Below, piece by piece: positions 1-5,393 of a stretch of DNA of 5,393 nt. The translations under genes and the position numbers were made by a program. The notes beneath the pieces were generated by a model. That model was not told the DNA's origin. It did not search any database and saw only the letters and a list, made by a program, of their open reading frames with translations. Position 1 is the stretch's first letter. Every line of letters starts with the position of its first letter. The stretch is from Staphylococcaceae bacterium UBA6286 (GTDB lineage: Bacteria; Bacillota; Bacilli; Staphylococcales; Staphylococcaceae): positions 16,366 through 21,758 of the forward strand of contig DJUI01000078.1 of NCBI GenBank assembly GCA_002438305.1, given 5' to 3'.

Positions 1-317
1 CTACCATTTGAAGCCAGCACTACAGCAATTTCATCACAGAACTCCTTGGAAAAATGACGTGTATCATAAGCAATCACTGCTTTGGCCTGTTCAGTCACTT
101 CATTTAAATACTGTGCTAGACCCAATGCTACTTTTTGAACAGTGAATCGATTCAGACGATTAGGTCCCAGTCCGATTTTCCCTCTTATTCCAGCTGTACC
201 AAATGCTAAAGTGGAACCGAAACTTTCTTCTTTTTGTTCTTCTGTTAACTGATCATATTGTTCCTGCGAAATTAAGCTTTCATGTAATTTCGCTTCCCAT
301 TGTTCTCTTGTTGGCAT
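1..317 (-). CDS. pgcA: Alpha-D-phosphohexomutase (probable alpha-phosphoglucomutase), N-terminal part, cut by window edge
   Basis: Interconverts glucose-6-phosphate and glucose-1-phosphate in the cytoplasm, linking glycolysis to the glycogen pool (family knowledge). Translating the minus strand from the ATG at 317-315 gives 105 codons with no stop. Residues 38-56 hold the family's N-terminal signature, AFGTAGIRGKIGLGPNRLN, and residues 83-93 read AYDTRHFSKEF, the usual 'YDTR' strand of domain 1. The catalytic phosphoserine loop and the sugar- and phosphate-binding domains lie beyond the left edge, so roughly a fifth of a ~550-580 aa family member is visible. A GGAG ribosome site (330-327) sits at good spacing before the ATG. 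The start is only 17 nt after the pullulanase stop with no terminator between, so it is probably the second gene of a pulA-pgcA operon. A phosphomannomutase-type specificity cannot be excluded from the N-terminus alone; the glycogen neighbourhood favours phosphoglucomutase. Confidence 0.9.
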   Translation of the reverse strand, partial: MPTREQWEAKLHESLISQEQYDQLTEEQKEESFGSTLAFGTAGIRGKIGLGPNRLNRFTVQKVALGLAQYLNEVTEQAKAVIAYDTRHFSKEFCDEIAVVLASNG

Positions 318-334
318 TTAAAGCATCTCCTTAA

Positions 335-2401
335 TTAATATGATGTCCGTTTAGTTAATACAGTCGTCTCAAAGGGTTTGAGTATGTATTGACCAGAAGC
401 CCGGCCTGATGAACGCGTGGTACTTAATACTATTTTAAATACCCCTAACCGGGGGATTTCAACCGTCTGTAATTCTGCTGTCGGGTTAAGAAGCAGTATG
501 AATTCAACTTCTGTATCAAACAACAATGCACCAAAAACAGGAGCCGGGCAGTCAAACCCCATGATTCTTGAGGTGATATCCTGATAATCGGTCAGTCGGA
601 ACACTTCGTAAGTTCGTTTCAATGCAACTGCTTTCTTAAACAATTCAATTTCACTGTTATACATTTGTCTTTTGTTCCAGTTCAACCGGTTGATATAGTC
701 TCCAAGATTATACGTGTTTCCATGGCCGTATTTTGTTCTGAAAAATTCTTGACCCGCATGAATAAACGGGACACCTTGACTTAATATAGTGAATATCGTG
801 GCCATCTGATGAATGAGCAGCATCTCATCACTTGACTGTTTGGATGAATAAAATATCCGATCGAACAGTGTATGATTATCATGAACTTCACAATAGTTGA
901 TGGTCTGTCTGACATGCATATCATAATACTGTCCCGTGAATAGATTGAACATCCGGTCATGATATTTACCGTAACCATTCATATAACCAGTATCTGATAT
1001 ATCAAAGTTATTGCCCTTTAATGTATCTCTGAAGAAATCGTTGAAAAAATGAATATGTGGAACAAGATGTCCATTGGAAGGCACTGTTTTATGGCTGTTT
1101 GGAAGAGCAGTTTGTAAGTTCCATCCTTCACCGAGCAATAAAATGTTAGGATTACGCTCGTACAGTGCCGCGTCTATCATTTTCATCGTTGCAATATCAA
1201 TAGCACCCATCAGGTCAAATCTGAAGCCATCTACTTTGAAATAATCTGCGTAGTAGAGCAAAGAATCGACAATGAATTTTCTGGCCATCAGACGTTCAGT
1301 AGCAAAGTCATTGCCGACGCCCGTGCCGTTACTGAGCGACAAGTCATCAAAATATCTGAAGAAGTATCCTGGAACCAGCTTTTCGAATGATGACGTCTGT
1401 CTGTCAAAGACATGATTGAATACAACATCGAGAATAATTCCGATGCCACGTTCGTGATAAGTCATGATCAGTTCTTTTAACTCCAGCAGTCTGACTTCAG
1501 GATGGTCAGGGCGTTCCGAGAAGCTGCCGTCCGGTGTCTGAAAATACATCGGATCATATCCCCAGTTATAACTCTCATGAAATTTAATATCATCGACTTT
1601 GGCAAAATCGTTGATAGGTAACAACTCGACATGAGTGATACCTAGTGATGCAATATAATCAATACCGGTCGTACAGCCGGAAGGAGTAGAAGTACCTGGC
1701 TGAATCATACCGCTGAATTTACCTTGATGCTGCTTAGCAATTCCGCTGTTTTGATGCATTGAGAAATCACGTACGTGAACTTCGTAAATAATGCTTTCTT
1801 CAGGCTTCACAAATGGGACTTGATGAGAGCTGAAACCCGCAGGTTCAATGGCTGGATCGATTACCACTCCTTTAGCGGCATTTAACGTCAGTCCTTTTGT
1901 ATAGGGGTCGATGATTAAATGATAGTCATGATTCGTCTCGACACCGAGAAGATAAGGTTTCAAGTAATGGTCACCTGGGATAGTGACTGTCCAGTTGCCA
2001 TCTTCATAATGCATAGTATGTACCACGTCGTCCATGACTACTTCTGCCATACTCGCTACTGGTGACCATAGAGTAAACTGAGTGCTGTCAGGATGGTAAA
2101 TAGAACCATATTCAGTACCCTGCTGTTGAAACTTCTCGTCAAATGCTGTCGTTCTGACGACGCTGCCCGTATGTACAGGGTACGTTTCATTATTAAACTC
2201 TATGAACCAGCGATGATGCAGTTCGATAGGGACGTCTGTTTTGAACGTATAATAATTATCATGCTGACAGCTGTAGAAAAGAGGAATGGTCGCATGGTCA
2301 CAGCGGATGACAGCATGCTTGAAATAGTGAGCAGGATTTTCTAGTGAATGATAAGACAGATTAATCTCATGGAAACTGTCTATATAGCCTACATAAGTCA
2401 T
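335..2401 (-). CDS. pulA: Type I pullulanase (GH13 alpha-1,6 debranching enzyme), cytoplasmic
   Basis: Hydrolyses alpha-1,6 branch linkages in glycogen, limit dextrins or pullulan-like glucans. The 688-aa product has an N-terminal domain I cannot assign (about 1-90), a CBM48-like beta-sandwich (about 95-190, 'TLWSPVA' and 'DPYTKGLTLNA'), then a GH13 barrel. The pullulanase signature YNWGYDP is at 278-284. Catalytic regions are complete: DVVFNH (325-330), GFRFDLMG (392-399, nucleophile D396), GEGWN (424-428, acid/base E425) and VHDNHT (506-511, transition-state Asp D508). The C-terminal ~90 residues form the usual beta domain. There is no hydrophobic signal peptide, so it should act inside the cell on stored glycogen or imported maltodextrins. 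Length fits Bacillus AmyX-like enzymes (about 700 aa). The start is supported by an AGGAGG site (2412-2407) 5 nt before the ATG. It is transcribed away from glgB and appears to lead an operon with the phosphohexomutase gene. The only plausible alternative is another GH13 debranching specificity; YNWGYDP makes that unlikely. Confidence 0.96.
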   Translation of the reverse strand: MTYVGYIDSFHEINLSYHSLENPAHYFKHAVIRCDHATIPLFYSCQHDNYYTFKTDVPIELHHRWFIEFNNETYPVHTGSVVRTTAFDEKFQQQGTEYGSIYHPDSTQFTLWSPVASMAEVVMDDVVHTMHYEDGNWTVTIPGDHYLKPYLLGVETNHDYHLIIDPYTKGLTLNAAKGVVIDPAIEPAGFSSHQVPFVKPEESIIYEVHVRDFSMHQNSGIAKQHQGKFSGMIQPGTSTPSGCTTGIDYIASLGITHVELLPINDFAKVDDIKFHESYNWGYDPMYFQTPDGSFSERPDHPEVRLLELKELIMTYHERGIGIILDVVFNHVFDRQTSSFEKLVPGYFFRYFDDLSLSNGTGVGNDFATERLMARKFIVDSLLYYADYFKVDGFRFDLMGAIDIATMKMIDAALYERNPNILLLGEGWNLQTALPNSHKTVPSNGHLVPHIHFFNDFFRDTLKGNNFDISDTGYMNGYGKYHDRMFNLFTGQYYDMHVRQTINYCEVHDNHTLFDRIFYSSKQSSDEMLLIHQMATIFTILSQGVPFIHAGQEFFRTKYGHGNTYNLGDYINRLNWNKRQMYNSEIELFKKAVALKRTYEVFRLTDYQDITSRIMGFDCPAPVFGALLFDTEVEFILLLNPTAELQTVEIPRLGVFKIVLSTTRSSGRASGQYILKPFETTVLTKRTSY

Positions 2402-2427
2402 ATGTTCCTCCTCATTGAACTAACTCT

Positions 2428-2456
2428 ATTATAAACGCAACAAACACTGCAATACT
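2428..2456 (-). promoter_or_regulatory. Probable pulA promoter with perfect -10 and weak -35
   Basis: On the minus strand TATAAT (2433-2428) matches the sigma-A -10 consensus exactly. At 17-nt spacing the -35 position (2456-2451) reads AGTATT, a poor match to TTGACA, and there is no extended -10 TG. Transcription would start near 2421, leaving a leader of about 20 nt that just holds the AGGAGG ribosome site. A weak -35 together with the dyad at 2452-2464 on top of it suggests a promoter needing activation or subject to control; that is inference. Confidence 0.6.
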
Positions 2457-2464
2457 ATTAGTAT
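2452..2464. repeat. 13-bp near-perfect palindrome over the pulA -35 region
   Basis: ATACTA-T-TAGTAT: two perfect 6-bp arms around one central base. It covers the expected -35 position of the pulA promoter, where a bound regulator could block or recruit RNA polymerase. In AT-rich DNA a 6-bp dyad can arise by chance, so the position carries most of the weight. Too short and too AT-rich to act as a terminator. Confidence 0.4.
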
Positions 2465-2518
2465 GAAGAAAAAATGCGAAATAATTTGAAGATTTCATCT
2501 ATTTATTGTTATACTTCA

Positions 2519-2531
2519 TTGTAAATTACAA
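2519..2531. repeat. 13-bp near-perfect palindrome in mid-spacer
   Basis: TTGTAA-A-TTACAA: 6-bp arms around one base, with the same geometry as the dyad at 2452-2464 but a different sequence. A further TACAA follows at 2533-2537, so ATTGTA (2518-2523) can also pair with TACAAT (2533-2538). It lies among possible alternative promoters on both strands. Candidate operator; the evidence is symmetry and location only. Confidence 0.4.
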
Positions 2532-2547
2532 GTACAATATATATAAA
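2519..2547 (+). promoter_or_regulatory. Possible upstream promoter for glgB
   Basis: TTGTAA (2519-2524), a 17-nt spacer and TATAAA (2542-2547) give a usable sigma-A-like match on the plus strand, about 36 bp upstream of the better promoter. The sequence is so AT-rich that such matches are expected by chance. On the opposite strand TTGTAC (2537-2532) and TATAAC (2513-2508) at 18-nt spacing likewise make a possible second pulA promoter overlapping this one. Confidence 0.25.
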
Positions 2548-2554
2548 GTAGGTT

Positions 2555-2583
2555 TTGAAATGTGTTTTCATCAATAATATTAT
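2555..2583 (+). promoter_or_regulatory. Probable main promoter of glgB-glgC
   Basis: TTGAAA (2555-2560), an exact 17-nt spacer and TATTAT (2578-2583): each hexamer is close to the sigma-A consensus (TTGACA and TATAAT). Start of transcription would be near 2590, giving a leader of about 45 nt before the glgB ATG with the AAAGGA ribosome site. It is the best promoter match I see on the plus strand of the spacer, and no further promoter is evident before glgC. Confidence 0.65.
2556..2570. repeat. TGAAA-N5-TTTCA dyad inside the glgB promoter
   Basis: A 5-bp inverted repeat overlaps the -35 hexamer and runs into the spacer of the glgB promoter. The outer arms look like a catabolite-response element, but the gap is 5 nt instead of 4 and the central CG is absent, so it does not fit CcpA. 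A related dyad, TGAA-N3-TTCA, lies at 2487-2497, and both continue into TTTCATC. Candidate operator, low certainty. Confidence 0.35.
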
Positions 2584-2635
2584 AGGGTATCTATACATAT
2601 AACAGATATGACAGCGCGATGAAAGGAATGATTTT

Positions 2636-4564
2636 ATGCAGGAAATATCTGATTTAGATCGGTATTTATATCACCAAGGTACACATTATGAAAGTTACCA
2701 ATTTCTAGGTGCTCACTATAACCCTGAGAGTCAGCAGACCACTTTCACTGTATGGGCGCCTCACGCACATTCAGCTGCCGTAGCCATGGATTGTAACAAT
2801 TGGACAGGTACTGGATATGAGTTGACTAAAGTGTCAGATGAAGGGCTCTGGACAGGCACGTACGATGTTTTGCCTCAAACAACTTATAAATATGCTATGG
2901 AAACCGATGAAGGAATGATACTGAAAGCTGATCCATATGCCAGATTTGCTGAAGTGAGACCTAGGACTGCCTCGATTGTTACGGCACCATCCGATTATGA
3001 ATGGAACGATGCTGAGTGGCTGAAGAATAAGCCATCGGTCAATAACTATGAGAGTCCTATCAATATTTACGAAGTACATCTTGGTACGTGGAAGAAACAT
3101 AAAGTCGAACGGACAGACGATATGACTATCGACAGCTATACAGATGCTACTTATTTAAGTTATAGGGAAATGGCAGCAGAACTTGTGCCTTACGTCAAAG
3201 AAATGGGTTATACTCACGTCGAATTTCTGCCGCTGACTGAACATCCTTTTGATTTATCATGGGGAAACCAAGTAACAGGATATTATGCCCCGACCTCGAG
3301 ATTCGGCTCACCAGATGATTTCAAATATTTAGTTGATTGTTGTCATCAGGCTGGAATAGGAGTCATCATGGACTGGGTTCCAGCACATTTCTGTAAAGAT
3401 GAACATGGCTTAAGACAATTTGATGGTCGTCCACTTTATGAATATGACGACCCTAAACGTGCAGATAAACGCGGGTGGGGGACATTGACATTTGATTTTG
3501 GACGCAACGAAGTCCAAAGTTTTCTTATTTCAAATGCTAACTTCTGGCTAAAGGAGTACCATCTAGATGGATTGAGAGTGGATGCTGTTCATAGTATGAC
3601 GGACTTGAACTTTGAAAACCATACACCGGAAGAAAAAATTTATAACGATGAAGGAACAAGCGACCATAAAGAAGCTATTGCATTTATCAAAAAACTCAAT
3701 ACAGTCATTTTCGAGGCGCATCCTTATACATTGATGATGGCTGAAGATTCATCGGATATGCCGATGGTAACAGCGCCTGTCAATCAAGGAGGATTAGGAT
3801 TTAATTTCAAGTGGGACTTAGGCTTCATGCATGATACTCTTGATTATTTCGAACTTGAGCAGGGGGCTAGACCTCATAATCATCAATATTTGACGTTTCC
3901 GATGATGTACCGGTATAACGAGAACTTCGTCCTTCCTTTTTCACATGATGAAGTCGTTCACGGCAAATTATCAATGCTGGATAAGATGCCTGGTGACCAG
4001 TGGCAGAAGTTTGCTAATTTAAGAGCGTTATACGGCTATACGATGACGTATCCCGGGAAGAAGTTATTGTTTATGGGTAGTGAGCTCGGTCTTTATTCAG
4101 AATGGAAAGATAAAGAAGAGATTGACTGGTTTCTGCTCAAATATCCTTATCATCACGGCATGCAGAAGTATGTCAAAGCATTGAATCATTTTTACAGCCT
4201 GCATTCAGAACTTTTCGATCTGGATTATAGTCCTGAAGGCTTTGACTGGATAGATGTTGATAATAACGAACAGTCAGTCATCAGCTATGTCCGTACAAAT
4301 AAAGCCGGGGAACAGCTGATTATAGCGCTCAATTTTTCAGGGCAGGTTTATTATGATTATCCGCTCGGTGTACCGCTTAAAGGGGATTATCAAGAAATAT
4401 TCAATTCTGATGCCGAAGATTTTGGCGGCTCTGGTCAAGTAGTAGATGACAGATTACAAGCGCGTCCAGATGAAATCAATGGTTATCCGTTCAGCGTGAG
4501 AACGAAACTGCCACCATTAGGTATGGCTGTCTATAAAAAAATCAATCAAAAAAAAACAAAGTAA
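2636..4564 (+). CDS. glgB: 1,4-alpha-glucan (glycogen) branching enzyme, GH13
   Basis: Cuts an alpha-1,4 chain and transfers it to a 6-hydroxyl, creating glycogen branches. The 642-aa product starts directly with a CBM48 domain (about 20-115, 'TFTVWAPHA'), lacking the extra N-terminal domain of the longer E. coli enzyme, as in Bacillus. The GH13 barrel shows DWVPAHF (246-252), DGLRVDAVHSM (311-321, nucleophile D316), MAEDSS (368-373, acid/base E370) and SHDEVVHGK (436-444, D438), then MPGDQWQKFANLRALYG and PGKKLLFMGSE, typical of branching enzymes; a C-terminal beta domain follows. The ATG has AAAGGA 8 nt upstream. Odd points: Asn211 replaces the usual Tyr of SWGYQ, His319 replaces Ala in DAVASM, AEDSS replaces AEEST, and the GGRENLEAI segment reads EGTSDHKEAI (339-348). 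The frame is intact, so it looks functional but divergent. The lysine-rich tail is encoded by A-runs. glgC follows after 18 nt, so they are surely co-transcribed. Confidence 0.96.
   Translation: MQEISDLDRYLYHQGTHYESYQFLGAHYNPESQQTTFTVWAPHAHSAAVAMDCNNWTGTGYELTKVSDEGLWTGTYDVLPQTTYKYAMETDEGMILKADPYARFAEVRPRTASIVTAPSDYEWNDAEWLKNKPSVNNYESPINIYEVHLGTWKKHKVERTDDMTIDSYTDATYLSYREMAAELVPYVKEMGYTHVEFLPLTEHPFDLSWGNQVTGYYAPTSRFGSPDDFKYLVDCCHQAGIGVIMDWVPAHFCKDEHGLRQFDGRPLYEYDDPKRADKRGWGTLTFDFGRNEVQSFLISNANFWLKEYHLDGLRVDAVHSMTDLNFENHTPEEKIYNDEGTSDHKEAIAFIKKLNTVIFEAHPYTLMMAEDSSDMPMVTAPVNQGGLGFNFKWDLGFMHDTLDYFELEQGARPHNHQYLTFPMMYRYNENFVLPFSHDEVVHGKLSMLDKMPGDQWQKFANLRALYGYTMTYPGKKLLFMGSELGLYSEWKDKEEIDWFLLKYPYHHGMQKYVKALNHFYSLHSELFDLDYSPEGFDWIDVDNNEQSVISYVRTNKAGEQLIIALNFSGQVYYDYPLGVPLKGDYQEIFNSDAEDFGGSGQVVDDRLQARPDEINGYPFSVRTKLPPLGMAVYKKINQKKTK
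4548..4556 (+). repeat. Nine-A homopolymer near the 3' end of glgB
   Basis: A run of nine A's (with seven more A's at 4535-4541) encodes the last lysines of GlgB, three codons before the stop. Such runs can cause transcriptional slippage. Loss of one A would open a frame that crosses the ribosome site and ends at TGA 4584-4586, overlapping the glgC start codon. It changes only the C-terminal tail, outside the folded domains. Confidence 0.7.
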
Positions 4565-4582
4565 ATTTCTGGAGGAATTAAG

Positions 4583-5393
4583 ATGAGTACAGAAGTAGTT
4601 GGAATGCTATTAGCAGGTGGTAAAGGAACACGATTAGGTCAGTTAACTAAAGAAATTGCAAAGCCGGCAGTTCCTTTCGGCGGAAAATATCGTATCATTG
4701 ATTTTACTCTCAGCAACTTGTCGAATTCAGATATTAGTACAGTAGGTGTTCTTGTGCAATATGCACCGTTAATGCTGAACAGACATATCGGAATGGGGAA
4801 ACCGTGGGGATTAGATAAGCAGGAAGGCGGTATATCAGTACTTGCACCATTCGCGAACCAGACAGGTGCTTCATGGTTTGAAGGGACTGCAGATGCCATC
4901 ACGAAAAATATTCATTTCATCGATCAGTATGACCCTGAATACTTATTGATTCTCTCAGGTGACCATATTTATCAGATGGATTATCAGGCGATGCTCGATT
5001 TTCATAAGGAGCAGCAGTCAGATGCGACTATTTCAGTCATTGAAGTACCTATTGAGGAAGCATCAAGATTCGGTATTTTAAATACAGAAGAAGATTTAAA
5101 GATTTATGAATTTGATGAAAAACCGAAAGTGCCAAAAAATAACCTTGCATCGATGGGAATCTATATCTTTAACTGGAAAGTGCTTCGGGAATATCTGCTT
5201 CAAGATGAAAAAGACAGCGCTTCAGAGCATGATTTCGGGAATGACATTATCCCTAAAATGCTGAATGACAATAAACGGCTCTATGCGTATCGCTTCGACG
5301 GCTACTGGAAAGATGTCGGAACGATTCAATCCTATTGGGAAGCCAATATGGATTTGCTCGAGGAAGATCCTCCGTTCGATTTATACGATCCGA
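4583..5393 (+). CDS. glgC: Glucose-1-phosphate adenylyltransferase (ADP-glucose pyrophosphorylase), N-terminal part, cut by window edge
   Basis: Makes ADP-glucose and pyrophosphate from ATP and glucose-1-phosphate, the committed step of bacterial glycogen synthesis. The 270 visible codons cover the whole nucleotidyltransferase domain: [10 protein letters not shown] (9-18, nucleotide loop), [15 protein letters not shown] (27-41), WFEGTADA (98-105), [10 protein letters not shown] (125-134, with the catalytic Asp D127), FDEKP (177-181, glucose-1-phosphate Lys K180), ASMGIYIFN (189-197), HDFGNDIIP (216-224) and WKDVGT (242-247). The C-terminal beta-helix, about 110 residues of a ~380-aa protein, lies past the right edge. 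It lacks the N-terminal extension of the E. coli enzyme and resembles the Bacillus form, which works with GlgD; a glgD gene may therefore follow, though none is visible. The start has a strong GGAGG site (4571-4575) at ideal spacing, 18 nt after the glgB stop. GlgC is preferred over the non-catalytic GlgD because the catalytic motifs are intact. Confidence 0.96.
   Translation, partial: MSTEVVGMLLAGGKGTRLGQLTKEIAKPAVPFGGKYRIIDFTLSNLSNSDISTVGVLVQYAPLMLNRHIGMGKPWGLDKQEGGISVLAPFANQTGASWFEGTADAITKNIHFIDQYDPEYLLILSGDHIYQMDYQAMLDFHKEQQSDATISVIEVPIEEASRFGILNTEEDLKIYEFDEKPKVPKNNLASMGIYIFNWKVLREYLLQDEKDSASEHDFGNDIIPKMLNDNKRLYAYRFDGYWKDVGTIQSYWEANMDLLEEDPPFDLYDP

Larger units (their letters stand above)
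2402..2635. promoter_or_regulatory. Divergent control region between pulA and glgB
   Basis: This 234-bp spacer is visibly more AT-rich than the flanking genes and has no convincing open reading frame or RNA gene. It must hold the promoters of both arms of the locus. It contains the two ribosome sites (AGGAGG for pulA, AAAGGA at 2622-2627 for glgB), promoter-like hexamers on both strands, and three short dyads described separately. The layout suits coordinated control by one regulator, but which one is not evident: I found no good catabolite-response element. No intrinsic terminator is present, as expected for a divergent spacer. Confidence 0.85.

Noticed and set aside
781..978. Short minus-strand open frame inside pulA
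   Set aside because: Lies in another frame of the same strand within a clear pullulanase, with no ribosome site and unremarkable low-complexity translation.
2093..2344. Plus-strand open frame antisense to the pulA 5' end
   Set aside because: Fully inside pulA coding sequence with no family resemblance; a by-product of pulA codons.
335..2401. PulA as a secreted pullulanase
   Set aside because: The N-terminus has no basic start plus hydrophobic core, and the C-terminus has no cell-wall anchor motif, so a cytoplasmic enzyme fits better.
2609..2622. cre-like sequence TGACAGCGCGATGA before glgB
   Set aside because: It has a central CG and TG start but misses three conserved positions of the catabolite-response consensus, including the C of the closing CA, so it is not a supportable CcpA site.
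2834..3100. Minus-strand open frame inside glgB
   Set aside because: Antisense to the CBM48 and early barrel part of glgB; no recognisable protein and no ribosome site of note.
2636..4564. GlgB reinterpreted as a trehalohydrolase (TreZ) because of DAVH and AED motifs
   Set aside because: SHDEVVHGK, MPGDQWQKFANLRA, the length and the adjacent glgC all identify a branching enzyme; no treY-like partner is visible.
4565..4582. Terminator between glgB and glgC
   Set aside because: Only 18 nt holding a strong ribosome site and no stem-loop; the genes read as one operon.
4639..4902. Minus-strand open frame inside glgC
   Set aside because: Antisense to the conserved nucleotidyltransferase motifs of GlgC; explained by the constraint on that gene.

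Overview
The window holds the divergent core of a glycogen (alpha-1,4/1,6-glucan) locus from a low-GC Gram-positive bacterium. Strong Shine-Dalgarno sites, AT-rich spacers with sigma-A-type promoter boxes, and GlgC and GlgB sequences close to the Bacillus type all point to Bacilli. The genus cannot be fixed from the sequence alone; a Staphylococcaceae-like relative such as Macrococcus is a guess, not a result.

Layout. On the minus strand, reading right to left, a complete cytoplasmic type I pullulanase (pulA, 2401 to 335) is followed 17 nt later by the N-terminal 105 codons of an alpha-D-phosphohexomutase (pgcA, from 317, running off the left edge). On the plus strand a complete glycogen branching enzyme (glgB, 2636-4564) is followed 18 nt later by the first 270 codons of glucose-1-phosphate adenylyltransferase (glgC, from 4583, running off the right edge). 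The two transcription units diverge from a 234-bp AT-rich spacer (2402-2635). It carries a good promoter for glgB, a perfect -10 box for pulA with a poor -35, and three short dyad symmetries sitting on or near promoter elements.

How the genes work together. The phosphohexomutase interconverts glucose-6-phosphate and glucose-1-phosphate. GlgC turns glucose-1-phosphate plus ATP into ADP-glucose. A glycogen synthase, presumably encoded further right, would elongate chains, and GlgB adds alpha-1,6 branches. PulA removes branches when the polymer is remodelled or broken down. The genes seen are all expected in Bacilli; the unusual part is the split into a branching/synthesis arm and a debranching/hexose-phosphate arm fired from one shared control region.

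The most notable protein-level observation is in GlgB. The catalytic residues are intact, but several positions normally near-invariant in branching enzymes are changed: Asn at the SWGYQ tyrosine, DAVHSM for DAVASM, AEDSS for AEEST, and loss of the GGREN motif. I see no wholly new system, mobile element, CRISPR array, tRNA or rRNA in the window.
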